NCBI RefSeq assembly: GCF_001905825.1
Contig: NZ_LIVV01000002.1
Coordinates: forward strand, 1,120,441 to 1,184,440
DNA: 64,000 nt
DNA from: Streptomyces sp. CB02009
Lineage (GTDB): Bacteria; Actinomycetota; Actinomycetes; Streptomycetales; Streptomycetaceae
Direction of reading: 5' to 3'
In this document: piece after piece, positions 35,984-44,654 of the stretch
Layout: every line of letters starts with the position of its first letter
Position numbering within the stretch: position 1 is the first letter of the stretch
Program-made: the position numbers and the translations under genes
Notes under the pieces: generated by a model
Seen by the model: only the letters and a program-made list of their open reading frames with translations
Databases searched by the model: none
What the model was told of the DNA's origin: nothing

Positions 35984-37171
35984 TCAGTTCCCGTCGCCGA
36001 GCCACAGGTCGGGACCGAAGACCTCGTAGTGGATGCCGGCTGCCGCCACGCCCCGGCCGACGAGATCGCCGCGGACCGCGCGGAGGAAGGGCAGCGGCCC
36101 GCAGAGGTACGCCGTGACGTCGGCCGGCAGATCGAGCGCCGTGACGTCCGCGCGGCCCGGCAGGGCTCCGGAGTCGCCCGGCTCCTCGTACCAGAGGTGC
36201 AGGGTCCCCTGCGGCAGCGCGTCCACGAGGCGGCGGAGTTCGGCGGCGTGCGCGTGGGCCTCGGGCGTGCGGTCGGCGTGGACGACGATGACCGGCCGGG
36301 TCGACCCCGTGGCCGCCAGGTGGTCGAGCATCGCCAGCATCGGGGTGCTGCCGATTCCCGCGGAGGCGAGCAGCAGCGGGCCGTCGCCCTCCGGCAGGAC
36401 CAGGTCGCCGAACGGGGCGGAGACCTCCACCGTGTCGCCCGCGCGCGCGTGGTCGTGCAGCCAGGACGAGACCTCGCCCGCCGGGTCGCCGGCGACCCGC
36501 TTGACGGTGATCCGCCACTGCGGGCGGCCGGGCGCGGCGGACAGGCTGTACTGGCGGATCTGCCGGGCACCGTCGGGCAGGGTGACCTGGACGCTCACGT
36601 ACTGGCCCGGCCGGAACGCCGCCGTGGGCGTACCGTCGGTGTGCCGCAGGACGAACGAGACGGTGTCGGACGTCTCCTCCCGCCGCTCGGCGATCTCCAT
36701 CGACCGCCACACCTCGCCCTCGGCGACACCGGCCCGCTGGTAGAGCCGGGTCTCCACCGCGATCAGCGCGTTGGCCATCAACCAGTACACCTCGTCCCAC
36801 GCTCGTGCGACGTCGGGCGTGACCGCGTCGCCGAGGACCTCGACGATCGCGGCGAAGAGGTGCTCGTGCACCGTCTTGTACTGCGCGGAGGTGACGCCGA
36901 GCGAGGCGTGCTTGTGCGCGATCCGCGTCAGCATCACGTCGGGACGCTCCTCCGGCCGGTCGAGGAGGGCGACGGCGAAGGCCGCTATGGAGCCCGCGAG
37001 CGCCTGCCGCTGCTCGCCGCTCGCCTGGTTGCCCCGGTTGAACAGATCGCGCAGGAGATCGGGATGGGCGGCGAAGAGGCGGGCGTAGAACCTCTCGGTG
37101 ATCCGGTCGAGCGCGCCGCCGACGGCGGGCAGGGTGGCGCGGACGACCGGGACGGCCTGCTCGGACAGCAT
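35984..37171 (-). CDS. hmp: Flavohemoprotein nitric oxide dioxygenase
   Basis: Cytoplasmic NO dioxygenase of 395 residues that oxidises NO to nitrate with O2 and NAD(P)H. The globin domain (1-140) has proximal H88 in IAHKHASLGV. The FAD domain shows FRPGQYVSVQV and R-Q-Y-S-L-S; the NAD domain shows LLLASAGIGSTPMLAML and ends YEVFGPDLW. ATG 37171 is preferred; a TTG four codons upstream is possible. It lies 70 bases below the NsrR repressor gene on the same strand, with an AT-rich dyad in the gap. Together they form an NO-sensing and detoxification module. Confidence 0.95.
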   Translation of the reverse strand: MLSEQAVPVVRATLPAVGGALDRITERFYARLFAAHPDLLRDLFNRGNQASGEQRQALAGSIAAFAVALLDRPEERPDVMLTRIAHKHASLGVTSAQYKTVHEHLFAAIVEVLGDAVTPDVARAWDEVYWLMANALIAVETRLYQRAGVAEGEVWRSMEIAERREETSDTVSFVLRHTDGTPTAAFRPGQYVSVQVTLPDGARQIRQYSLSAAPGRPQWRITVKRVAGDPAGEVSSWLHDHARAGDTVEVSAPFGDLVLPEGDGPLLLASAGIGSTPMLAMLDHLAATGSTRPVIVVHADRTPEAHAHAAELRRLVDALPQGTLHLWYEEPGDSGALPGRADVTALDLPADVTAYLCGPLPFLRAVRGDLVGRGVAAAGIHYEVFGPDLWLGDGN

Positions 37172-37181
37172 GGGAACTCGC

Positions 37182-37206
37182 AATCTGGTAGATCATCTGC
37201 GTATTT
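37182..37206 (-). promoter_or_regulatory. Probable NsrR operator upstream of hmp
   Basis: AT-rich stretch in a GC-rich background, read on the hmp strand as AAATACGCAGATGATCT then ACCAGATT. It is an imperfect dyad centred on AGATcATCT with AA/TT ends, resembling the sites bound by Streptomyces NsrR at hmp promoters as I recall them. It is 11 bases upstream of the hmp start, so binding would block transcription. Confidence 0.65.
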
Positions 37207-37241
37207 AAAGGTGCGCGTGCGCGCCGTCGGGCGGGCACGGT

Positions 37242-37685
37242 TCAGGGGGTGGGGCGCGGGGTGAGCGAGAGGAGCAGTGGGCCGGTGGGGGATGCGACCA
37301 GCTCCGCCACGGTCAGCGGGTCGAGCGCGCGGTAGAAGGCCTCCTGCGCCTCGCGCAGCGCCCCCCGCAGGCGGCAGGCGCTCCGCAGGGGGCACGGGGG
37401 GTCGCCTTCGCAGGCGACGACCTCCTCCTCGCCCTCCAGGGTGCGGGCCAGCCAGCCCACCGAGGAGCGGCGGCCCCGTTCGGTGAGGGCCAGACCGCCG
37501 CCGCGGCCGCGCCGCGCCTCGACCACGCCGAGGTGCTGGAGCCGGGTGACCACCTTCGCCATGTGGGCGTACGGCACGTCCATCGACTCCGCCACCTCTC
37601 GGGTGGTGACGGATTCCTCCGGTGCGGTGACCGCCAGGCGCATCACGGCGCGGAGTGCCAGGTCGGTGAACTTCGTCAGCCTCAC
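37242..37685 (-). CDS. nsrR: NsrR, nitric-oxide-sensing [4Fe-4S] repressor (Rrf2 family)
   Basis: Rrf2-family repressor of 147 residues. The winged helix includes ESVTTREVAESMDVPYAHMAKVVTRLQHLGVVEARRGRGGGL. Cluster ligands are C92-x5-C98-x5-C104 and N-terminal D8 (MRLTKFTD), the same set described for S. coelicolor NsrR. NO destroys the [4Fe-4S] cluster and releases the repressor from DNA. The adjacent hmp gene and its AT-rich dyad make the target clear. GTG 37685 is the start; AT-rich sequence with a small ATGCGCAT palindrome upstream (37718-37725) may be an autoregulatory site. Confidence 0.93.
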   Translation of the reverse strand: MRLTKFTDLALRAVMRLAVTAPEESVTTREVAESMDVPYAHMAKVVTRLQHLGVVEARRGRGGGLALTERGRRSSVGWLARTLEGEEEVVACEGDPPCPLRSACRLRGALREAQEAFYRALDPLTVAELVASPTGPLLLSLTPRPTP

Positions 37686-37721
37686 GCCAGGACCGTATCA
37701 AAGCAGCATCCGGCATGCGCA

Positions 37722-38669
37722 TTAAGGGGTGCGGTGTCCGTGCCGAGAGCGTCGTCGGTAGTGCCGCCACAGCCACCAGCCGCCCGAGACCAGGCAGCTG
37801 GTGGTGAGGACGATCCCCACGACCGGCCACCGCCCGCCCGCGATGTGGATGTCCGTGACGATCACCAGGAAGAGGGCGACCGCCGGCAGCACGACGGAAC
37901 CGGCGGCCTTCAGGCCCGTGCGCGCCATGACGGGGTCGAGCCGGCGACCGCGCGGGGAGCGCGGGTCGGGTGAGCCGGCGTAGAAAACCGTGGCCCGGTC
38001 GGTCACGCGGGTGGTTCCCCGGTAGTACCCGACGGCCATGTACGGGAGCCAGACCAGCGGTGCCACCAGGCCGATCAGGAACACGGCGCCGAGGAGCGCC
38101 CACCTGCCGACGCGGACCCATCGGCCGACCGCCTCGTCCGGTGTGACGAGGCCGAGGAGCCTGGCCATCCGGACGATCAGGTCCCGGAACGCCGCCACGC
38201 GCCCCCGGTCGCCTCCGCTCCCCGGCCGGGTCCCGGCCGGGTCGAGTGCGGCCCTCGCGGTCCCGGTGTCCTCGTACACCCCTTGCAGGACGAGGAGTTC
38301 GGCACCGCGCTGGGGGTCCGCGGGATCCAGCCCGTCGACGGCGGCGATCTCGAGGACGGTGCGCACCTGGGTGAGGAGCGCACCGCAGAAGGCCAAGGGG
38401 ATGAGCAGCAGGAACGGGCCGCCGACAAACGCTCCCTCCGCCGTCACGGCCCGTCGTCCACGGGTCACGACCAGGCCGCGCAGGGCGGCCGCGTCGGCCC
38501 CGGGATGGGCCTCACGGAGGCGGGCGACGCTCGGCCCGGCCCCCGGGCCGAGATGGCGCAGAGCGAAGGACGCGAGCGACTCCGGAAGCCTGCCGGGCTC
38601 CGCCAGGACCTCCTTCAGGAGGGATCCGGCGAGCCCGGCGGCCGGTGCCGCCCGCGTCCTCTTCCGCAC
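37722..38669 (-). CDS. Hypothetical multi-pass membrane protein
   Basis: Protein of 315 residues, not recognised. A helical N-terminal segment (LLKEVLAEPGRLPESLASFALRHLG ... VARLREAHPG) precedes a first hydrophobic segment (GGPFLLLIPLAFCGALLTQV), a soluble stretch (RVAAFRDLIVRMARLLGLV), and three further hydrophobic segments near 195-217, 260-275 and 283-302. Four membrane helices are likely. GTG 38669 is the longest start and no better ribosome site was found. It is followed downstream by nsrR and hmp on the same strand but with separate promoters likely. Function unknown. Confidence 0.65.
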   Translation of the reverse strand: MRKRTRAAPAAGLAGSLLKEVLAEPGRLPESLASFALRHLGPGAGPSVARLREAHPGADAAALRGLVVTRGRRAVTAEGAFVGGPFLLLIPLAFCGALLTQVRTVLEIAAVDGLDPADPQRGAELLVLQGVYEDTGTARAALDPAGTRPGSGGDRGRVAAFRDLIVRMARLLGLVTPDEAVGRWVRVGRWALLGAVFLIGLVAPLVWLPYMAVGYYRGTTRVTDRATVFYAGSPDPRSPRGRRLDPVMARTGLKAAGSVVLPAVALFLVIVTDIHIAGGRWPVVGIVLTTSCLVSGGWWLWRHYRRRSRHGHRTP

Positions 38670-38706
38670 GTCCGTGCGCGCTCTCGTCTGGTGCTCGTCC
38701 CGGGCC

Positions 38707-39105
38707 TCAGGCCAGGACCTTGGCCTTCGCCTTCTCGAACTCCTCGGGCGTGATGGCGCCCTTGTCCTTCAGCTCCGCCAGCCGGGCGAGCTCGTGGGCC
38801 GCGCCGCCGGAGCCCTCCTGCGGGCCGGCGGTCTTGCGGATGTAGTCCTGGAACGCGGCCTCGCTCTCCTTGGCCCGCTTGACGTCACGCTCGCCCATGC
38901 TCTTGCCCCGGGCGATGACGTAGATGAGCACGCCGAGGTACGGGAGCACGATGCAGAGGATCAGCCAGCCGGCCTTGGCCCAGCCGTTCAGGGAGTGGTC
39001 CCGGAAGATGTCGCCGATCACCTTGAACAGCAGGAACAGCCACATGATCCAGAGGAAGAACCACAGCATGGTCCAGAAGAGATTGAGGAGAGGGTAGTCG
39101 TCCAT
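38707..39105 (-). CDS. SHOCT/PLDc_N-domain membrane protein
   Basis: Protein of 132 residues. The N-terminal part has two hydrophobic helices (LFWTMLWFFLWIMWLFLLFKVIGDIF and WLILCIVLPYLGVLIYVIARG) matching the PLDc_N membrane segment. The C-terminus (ELARLAELKDKGAITPEEFEKAKAKVL) is a SHOCT domain, a short oligomerisation helix pair. Such proteins are common in Streptomyces and presumed structural or regulatory in the membrane. ATG 39105 is clear. It lies 37 bases upstream of the membrane protein gene at 37722-38669, so they may be an operon. Confidence 0.88.
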   Translation of the reverse strand: MDDYPLLNLFWTMLWFFLWIMWLFLLFKVIGDIFRDHSLNGWAKAGWLILCIVLPYLGVLIYVIARGKSMGERDVKRAKESEAAFQDYIRKTAGPQEGSGGAAHELARLAELKDKGAITPEEFEKAKAKVLA

Positions 39106-39333
39106 TCCGGCGCACTCCGTTCCCGCACCGGCCGGGAGGCCGGGCATGGAGCGAGTTTCACCCAGCCCGGCCGCCTCCGCATGTCGTGGCCGCTCGACGT
39201 GCGGCACCCCGGCCGCCGTGTTCGGATGGACCGGGATCGCGGCCGCCGCGGCCGTCGCCGCAGCCGTCCAGTCGTCCGACGCAGCCGTCCGAGCGTCTGA
39301 CTCCGGCTGTCCGAGCGGGCGGGGACGCGCTCG

Positions 39334-39783
39334 TCAGGCGCCGCGCAGGGCGGCGAGCGCCCGGTCCGCGTGGGCGCTCATGCGCAGCTCGCTGCGGACG
39401 ACCTCCCGCACCCGCCGGTCCTGGCCGATCACGAACGTCACCCGCTTCGTCGGCGCGAGCGAGAAACCGCGCTTCACACCGAACCGGTCGCGCACGGCAC
39501 CGTCCGGGTCCGACAGCAGGGGATAGCCGAGGGAGTGCCGCTCGGCGAACTCCTGCTGCCGCTCCACCGGGTCGGTGCTGATGCCGACGGGCAGCGCACC
39601 GACGGCGCGGAACTCGGCGGCGAGATCCCGGAAGTGGCAGGCCTCGGCGGTGCAGCCGGGGGTGAGCGCGGCCGGGTAGAAGAACAGGACGACCGGCCCT
39701 TCGGCGAGCAGGCCGCTCAGGGAACGCGCGGCCCCCGTCTCGTCCGGCAGGCTGAAGTCCTCGACGAGGTCACCGACGTTCAT
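39334..39783 (-). CDS. bcp: Peroxiredoxin (BCP/PrxQ type)
   Basis: Thiol peroxidase of 149 residues that reduces hydrogen peroxide and organic hydroperoxides. Peroxidatic C44 and resolving C49 sit in T-P-G-C-T-A-E-A-C, the four-residue spacing of 2-Cys atypical PrxQ/BCP enzymes; FFYPAALTPG and the later GVKRGFSLAPTKRVTFVI are family features. Electrons come from thioredoxin. ATG 39783 opens on the conserved VGDLVEDFSLPD. Two direct 12-base repeats lie just upstream and may be its operator. Confidence 0.92.
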   Translation of the reverse strand: MNVGDLVEDFSLPDETGAARSLSGLLAEGPVVLFFYPAALTPGCTAEACHFRDLAAEFRAVGALPVGISTDPVERQQEFAERHSLGYPLLSDPDGAVRDRFGVKRGFSLAPTKRVTFVIGQDRRVREVVRSELRMSAHADRALAALRGA

Positions 39784-39797
39784 AGAAGCCCGTCCCC

Positions 39798-39821
39798 GAT
39801 CCGTACGTAGATCCGTACGTA
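39798..39821. repeat. Direct repeat GATCCGTACGTA x2 upstream of the peroxiredoxin gene
   Basis: Two adjacent perfect copies of a 12-base unit (39798-39809 and 39810-39821), each containing the palindrome TACGTA, 15 bases upstream of the peroxiredoxin start. Likely a regulator binding site or part of the promoter. Confidence 0.6.
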
Positions 39822-39952
39822 CTCCGCCACCGGCGCTTCCGGTGACCGGCCGGAGACGTTACCGCAGGGTAGGACCCGCCGTCACCCTTTCGGGTGCCCG
39901 GTCAAGCCCGCCCCGCCCGGCCTGACCCGCCCGGCCCGCGCCCCCGCTCCGC

Positions 39953-40552
39953 TCAGGCTGTGGCAGCCGCGGTCGCGTCTGCCACCGACCCGCCCCGCGC
40001 AGCGGCACGCCGGTCGAGCACGGCGAGGGCGCGCTCGCCCCAGCGCAGGTTCTCCTCCTCGAAGAACCGGCCGCGCATCAGCGTGAGGTAGGGGCCGACC
40101 CGCTCCGCCTCGTCGAGGTACGTCTCCTCGTCCCGGCCGGCGAGCATCCGTTCCCGCAGCCGGTCGTAGCGGGCCAGCTTGTCCCGCGAGGTCTCCATCC
40201 GCCGGGCCACGAACCCGCGGACGGCGGCCGTGTCGCCGCCGTCGCAGGCCTGGACCTGGACCAGCAGTTCGTCCCGTACGGCGCTGGGGCGCGGGGGCGC
40301 GGCCGTGTACGCGGCCAGATCCCGCATCCCCGGCTCCGTGAGGCTGAACATCCGCTTGTTGGGACGCCGTTCCTGCTCCACCACGCGCGCCGTGATCAGG
40401 CCGGCCTCGGCGAGCTTGTCCAGCTCGCGGTAGAGCTGCTGCGGGGTGGCGGCCCAGAAGTTGGCGACGGACACGTCGAAGATCTTGGCCAGGTCGTATC
40501 CGGATGCCTCGCCCTCCAGGAGAGCTGCGAGGACGGCGTGCTTGAGCGACAT
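39953..40552 (-). CDS. PadR-family transcriptional regulator
   Basis: Regulator of 199 residues. The N-terminal winged helix is typical of PadR: LKHAVLAALLEGEASGYDLAKIFDVSVANFWAATPQQLYRELDKLAEAGLITARVVEQERRPNKRMFSLTEPG. The C-terminal half (RRMETSRDKLARYDRLRERML ... GPYLTLMRGRFFEEENLRWGERALAVL) is the helical dimerisation domain. ATG 40552 is clear. It is divergent from an SRPBCC protein gene, the usual position for a local repressor; a dyad in the gap (40574-40600) is a candidate operator. The ligand is unknown. Confidence 0.92.
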   Translation of the reverse strand: MSLKHAVLAALLEGEASGYDLAKIFDVSVANFWAATPQQLYRELDKLAEAGLITARVVEQERRPNKRMFSLTEPGMRDLAAYTAAPPRPSAVRDELLVQVQACDGGDTAAVRGFVARRMETSRDKLARYDRLRERMLAGRDEETYLDEAERVGPYLTLMRGRFFEEENLRWGERALAVLDRRAAARGGSVADATAAATA

Positions 40553-40573
40553 TCCGACACGCTAGCAGCACGT

Positions 40574-40600
40574 TGAATAGTTTCCTCCGCACCTATTCCA
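40574..40600. promoter_or_regulatory. Dyad in the PadR/SRPBCC divergent promoter
   Basis: TGAATAG (40574-40580) and CTATTCCA (40593-40600) form an inverted repeat with a 12-base spacer, just upstream of the PadR start in an otherwise GC-rich region. Candidate PadR operator; not a classic ATGT/ACAT PadR box. Confidence 0.5.
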
Positions 40601-40699
40601 GCGGCGATCCCCAGGCCGGACGGGGGTCCTACGCTGGCACGTCCGTCCGGCGCCTGCCTAGGCTGGAGGGAGGGGACGGCAGATCCGAGGGGCAGCGCG

Positions 40700-41185
40700 A
40701 TGGACAGCCACACGTTTGTCTACACCACCTATATCCGGACCACCCCCGACGAGCTCTGGAAGGCACTCACGGATCCCGCGCTCACCCGGCGGTACTGGGG
40801 CGTGGCCTTCGAGAGTGAGTGGACCCCCGGTGCCCCCATGGTCTGGGACGAGGTCGGCCGCCGGACCGTCGACCCCGATCAGGTCGTCCTGGAGGCCGAG
40901 CCCGGCCGCCTCCTCTCGTACACCTGGCACACCTTCACGCCGGCGTGGGCGGAGGCCGTGCGGCTCGGCCGGGACGTGTACGAGCGGCTCGCCCGGGAGC
41001 CCCGGTCCAAGGTGACCTTCCGGATCGAGCCCTCGGGCGACATGGTCAAGCTCACCGTCACCCACGGCGACCTGGATCCCGCAGGCCTGATGAAGGGGAT
41101 GGTCGGCGAGGGCTGGCCCGCGCTGATCTCCAGCCTCAAGTCCCTCCTGGAGACCGGCGAGGAACTCCCGGAGCCGCCCCGCTAG
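40700..41185 (+). CDS. SRPBCC (AHSA1-type) ligand-binding protein
   Basis: START/Bet v1-fold protein of 161 residues in the AHSA1 group. The family pattern is YTTYIRTTPDELWKALTDPALTRRYWGVAFESEWTPGAPMVW, LEAEPGRLLSYTWHTF and WPALISSLKSLLETG at the end. These proteins bind hydrophobic ligands; some act in stress responses together with a divergent HTH repressor, as here with the PadR gene. ATG 40700 follows GAGG. No catalytic residues can be assigned. Confidence 0.92.
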   Translation: MDSHTFVYTTYIRTTPDELWKALTDPALTRRYWGVAFESEWTPGAPMVWDEVGRRTVDPDQVVLEAEPGRLLSYTWHTFTPAWAEAVRLGRDVYERLAREPRSKVTFRIEPSGDMVKLTVTHGDLDPAGLMKGMVGEGWPALISSLKSLLETGEELPEPPR

Positions 41186-41366
41186 CCGCCCGCGTCAGCC
41201 CTGCCGAGCCGACGAGCGTTCGCCTCGCTACCCCAATCGAGTCGTCTCCGCCGACATTCCGGCGCCACGCCCGCTCCCTTGATCATCTGATTGTCCTTTC
41301 GTCCGATGTGATGGTGTGGTCGGCGTCGTCTGCCGACGTCCTGGTCGTCGCCGGAAAGGGGAGGGC

Positions 41367-42725
41367 GTGTCGGACGCGTCGTCACACCGACATGTACGGG
41401 GGTGGGGAGCACTCTCCCTGGCCGTCGGAGCCGTTCTCGTCAGCACGGCGGCCCAGTCGCCGGCCGATCACGACAGGAGCTCCTTCTCGGTCCCGGAGCC
41501 CACGGCCCTCGTCATGGTGGACGGCTGCTCGGCCGCCGGAGGCCTCTGCTCCGCACCCCGCCACACCGTCGAGCTCCGGGGCGGACGTGTTCTGACGGGA
41601 GAGGCCTTCACCCTCGGGGACGAGGTCTCCGGACCCGTCGAACTCGCCCTGCGCACCCCCGGCGTACTCGCCGACGTCACCGTCACCGATCAGCGGGGCC
41701 GCCGCGTCGCAGGGGCGCCGAGCGTCGACGGCACCCGCTGGACCAGCGCCGCGCCGCTCCCCGCGGGCGTCCGGTACGAGGCCCGTCTCGTCGTCGAGCG
41801 CCCCGGGGCCAGCGGCCCGGACCGCCGCCTCGCCCGCCTGGACTTCCGTACGGTGGCCGCCCCCGCAGGGGAACGGCTGACCGTCGCCTTCGGCCCCGAC
41901 GGCGGCGGTACGTACGGCGTGGGCCAGCCGGTCACCGCCGAACTCAGCCACCCCGTACCGGCGGACGAACCCCAGGCCCGCCGAGTCGTCGAACGCGCCC
42001 TCCTCGTCCGGACCGAACCCCATGTCGAGGGGGCCTGGTACTGGGTCGACTCCGACACGCTCCACTACCGGCCCCGCGCGTACTGGCCGGCCCGCACCAC
42101 CGTCCGGGTGCGCAGCGGCCTCGACGGGACCAAGGTCATCGGCGGTCTGTACGGCGGCCGCTCACGACCCGTCACCTTCACGACCGGGGCCCGGATCGAA
42201 GCCATCACGGACGTCGCCGCGCTCACGACGACCGTGTTCCGCGACGACGAACCGATCCGCACCTTCCCGGTCACCACCGGCAAGGCCGGCTACCGGACCA
42301 GGGGCGGTACCAAGGTCGTGCTCGGCAAGGAGCCGCTCGTCCGGATGCGCGGCGACTCCATCGGCATCACCCGCGGCAGCGGCGACTACTTCGACCTGAA
42401 GGTCCGCTGGGCCACCCGGGTGACCTGGAGCGGCGAGTACCTGCACGCCGCGCCCTGGTCGCTCGACGCGCAGGGCAGCGAGAACGTGAGCCACGGCTGC
42501 ACCGGCATGAGCACCGAGGACGCCGCCTGGTTCTTCTCCACGGTGCGCGAGGGCGATCTCGTCCGCGTGGTCAACGGGTACGGCGAGCCCATGACTCCGT
42601 TCGACAACGGCTTCGGCGACTGGAACCTCAGCTGGTCCGAGTGGCGCCGGGGCAGCGCTTTCGCCTCCGGCGCCGCGGCCCCCCGCGCCGGCACCGCCGG
42701 GTCCGCCCTCCGCCCGACGCTGTGA
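41367..42725 (+). CDS. L,D-transpeptidase (YkuD) with Ig-like domains
   Basis: Cell-wall cross-linking enzyme of 452 residues that forms 3-3 peptide bridges. An N-terminal hydrophobic segment (WGALSLAVGAVLVS) gives export. Two Ig-like domains (about 65-150 and 160-245) precede the YkuD catalytic domain (250-400), with nucleophile C378 in VSHGCTGMS and the surrounding YLHAAPWS. The arrangement is that of mycobacterial LdtMt2-type enzymes. GTG 41367 follows AAAGGGGAGG; the longer GTG frame has no signal peptide. No lipobox was seen. It resists most beta-lactams except carbapenems in known relatives. Confidence 0.92.
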   Translation: MSDASSHRHVRGWGALSLAVGAVLVSTAAQSPADHDRSSFSVPEPTALVMVDGCSAAGGLCSAPRHTVELRGGRVLTGEAFTLGDEVSGPVELALRTPGVLADVTVTDQRGRRVAGAPSVDGTRWTSAAPLPAGVRYEARLVVERPGASGPDRRLARLDFRTVAAPAGERLTVAFGPDGGGTYGVGQPVTAELSHPVPADEPQARRVVERALLVRTEPHVEGAWYWVDSDTLHYRPRAYWPARTTVRVRSGLDGTKVIGGLYGGRSRPVTFTTGARIEAITDVAALTTTVFRDDEPIRTFPVTTGKAGYRTRGGTKVVLGKEPLVRMRGDSIGITRGSGDYFDLKVRWATRVTWSGEYLHAAPWSLDAQGSENVSHGCTGMSTEDAAWFFSTVREGDLVRVVNGYGEPMTPFDNGFGDWNLSWSEWRRGSAFASGAAAPRAGTAGSALRPTL

Positions 42726-42874
42726 CCGGCCTGGTTGGACCGGACAGGACCGGACCGGACTGGAGCCGCCCCGGCCGGACCCGCTCCGGCCGAACCCGCC
42801 CCGGCCGGACTCGCTCCAACCGGGCCCACATCGACTGCCCCGCCGCCCACCGCCCGTCCCCGCCACCCGCCGTC
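42726..42874. other. GC-rich spacer with degenerate short repeats
   Basis: Between convergent genes. Contains repeated variants of GACCGGAC and of CCCGCTCCGGCCG; no gene and no clean terminator hairpin were seen. Confidence 0.5.
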
Positions 42875-44485
42875 CTACCGGTACTCGACCGTCAGCGTCA
42901 CCGGCGTCGCCTGGTTCACGAAGAGGTACGCGGTGCCGGTCGGCGCCGACGCGAACCCGAGCCGGAACTGCGTGACCCCGCCCCGGTTCAGCGCCGCGAG
43001 CGCCTCCGCCGACAGGTCCGTCGACACCGCGCTCCCCGAGGTGAACGCCTCGACGCGCGCCGCCCCCGCCACCGTCGCCGCGGCCGACCAGTCCGCCGGT
43101 TCGACCGCGCAGCCGCCGAAGCACCCCGTGCGCAGGTCCACCTGCAGCCGGTTGCCCGCGGGTGAGGCCCACGGATCGCCCGAACCGCTCGACCTGGTGA
43201 CGGTCAGCCAGGCACGGCTGACCTCTTTGCCGGCCGGGATCCGGGAGGTGTCGAAGGAGACCACCGACCGGTTCACCCTGCCGTCGGTGCCCCGCCCCAG
43301 GGCGAGACCGTACGCGTCCTCCAGGGTGCCGACCGCCGCGCCCGAACCGTCCGCCGCCGCCTTCACGTACCCGTCCTCGGAGTCCGTGCTCGACAGGACC
43401 GTCCGGTCGCCCGTGGGCGGGGGCGTGCCGGTGCCGCGCAGCGCCCGCACCATGCCCATGATCGCCTCGATCTGCTTCCCGCCGTGCCGGGCGTAGGACG
43501 CGTCACCGAGGTAGCCCCACCAGTTCCAGCAGCCGTTCGGGTTCTCCAGCGTCGAGGTCGGTGCCGCCTGCGGATACAGCACGATCATGTCGTTGGTGTC
43601 GGCGTACTCGTTGAGATACGCGTTCTCGACGAAGCGCGTACCGAAGCCCTGGTACGCGTACCCCTGCTTGCAGCCGTGCAGCGCCACGAGCAGCTTGCAG
43701 CGGGCCCCCTGCGCACACGACGCCGGGACGTACGCGAAGCCCTCCGAGCCCATCGAGAGGGCCGCCGCCGAGCCGCCCGGCGCGTACGCGTTCTGGTCGA
43801 AGCGGATCAGCGATCCGCCGGTTCCGGAACCGGGCGCCGCGACCGAGCCGAAGAGGTGGCCGAGCAGCGCCCCCTCCGCGTCGATCCCGCAGTTGTTCAG
43901 GAACGGGGTCTGCGTCACCGTGCAGGAGTTGGGGCCGAGCGGAGTGATCCAGGCGTGCCCGGCGGCCGTCGACCGGTCGTACCGGACCCGGGCGCCGAAC
44001 CGGCCGTAGTAGTCGGCCAGCGCGTCCGCCACCGGTCGCTTCACCGTGCTGTCGCCCGAGCCGCTGAACACGTACACCGGGTCGCCGGCCAGGTTGCCCA
44101 CCGGGTCGACCTGGCCCTGCGCCGACCGGTCGCGGGTGGTCTGTTCCAGGGTGGCGAGCTGGAGGTTCTGCGTGGTGTCCATGCAGGCGTTGAGCGCCGT
44201 GGCGAGCTGGCCGCGCGCGCAGTCGTACGGCCCCGACGCGAACGCCGCCGAGCCCTCGAACGTACCCGAGTACGCGACGTGCAGCTGGGTGGCCATGTAT
44301 CCGCCGGACGACACCCCGGCGCTGAACACGGAGCCGATGTCGTACCCCTGGAGCGTGCCGGGCACGGGCGGGGGAGCGGCGGCACCCGCGGGGGACGCGG
44401 TGGGGAACAGGGTCGCGGCGACGGACAGCAGCAGCGCCGCGAAGCGGCGTGGCCCGCGGCGACGGGTGGGACGGGGTGAACGCAT
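42875..44485 (-). CDS. Secreted PHB-depolymerase-family esterase
   Basis: Extracellular polyester hydrolase of 536 residues. Signal peptide at 1-35 (RRRGPRRFAALLL ... AGAAA). The lipase box G57-V-S59-S-G61 sits at the start of the mature enzyme (FSAGVSSGGYMATQLHVAYS), and GHAWITPLG, LVALHGCKQGYAYQG and NGCWNWWGYLG are typical of extracellular poly(3-hydroxybutyrate) depolymerases. After a Thr/Pro linker near 355 comes a C-terminal beta-sandwich domain of the DNRLRE/CBM type (about 365-536), probably for binding. ATG 44485 is natural. The actual polyester is uncertain. Confidence 0.88.
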   Translation of the reverse strand: MRSPRPTRRRGPRRFAALLLSVAATLFPTASPAGAAAPPPVPGTLQGYDIGSVFSAGVSSGGYMATQLHVAYSGTFEGSAAFASGPYDCARGQLATALNACMDTTQNLQLATLEQTTRDRSAQGQVDPVGNLAGDPVYVFSGSGDSTVKRPVADALADYYGRFGARVRYDRSTAAGHAWITPLGPNSCTVTQTPFLNNCGIDAEGALLGHLFGSVAAPGSGTGGSLIRFDQNAYAPGGSAAALSMGSEGFAYVPASCAQGARCKLLVALHGCKQGYAYQGFGTRFVENAYLNEYADTNDMIVLYPQAAPTSTLENPNGCWNWWGYLGDASYARHGGKQIEAIMGMVRALRGTGTPPPTGDRTVLSSTDSEDGYVKAAADGSGAAVGTLEDAYGLALGRGTDGRVNRSVVSFDTSRIPAGKEVSRAWLTVTRSSGSGDPWASPAGNRLQVDLRTGCFGGCAVEPADWSAAATVAGAARVEAFTSGSAVSTDLSAEALAALNRGGVTQFRLGFASAPTGTAYLFVNQATPVTLTVEYR

Positions 44486-44654
44486 GGGATCTCCCGGGCG
44501 GCTCGTTCCTGACGGAGGGTCGGCCGGGAGGCTATGGGCGATCAGGAGCCCTTCTCCATGGGCGAGGACGCCACAATCCGGCCACTCCGGTATGGCGGCC
44601 CGTCACCTGGCAGCCGCCGCGGGGACGCCCGACGCGAGCTGCGAGGATGGGGCC

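Noticed and set aside
35984..37727. NsrR dyad as an RNA hairpin terminator
   Set aside because: It is AT-rich, imperfect and upstream of a start codon, so an operator reading is better.
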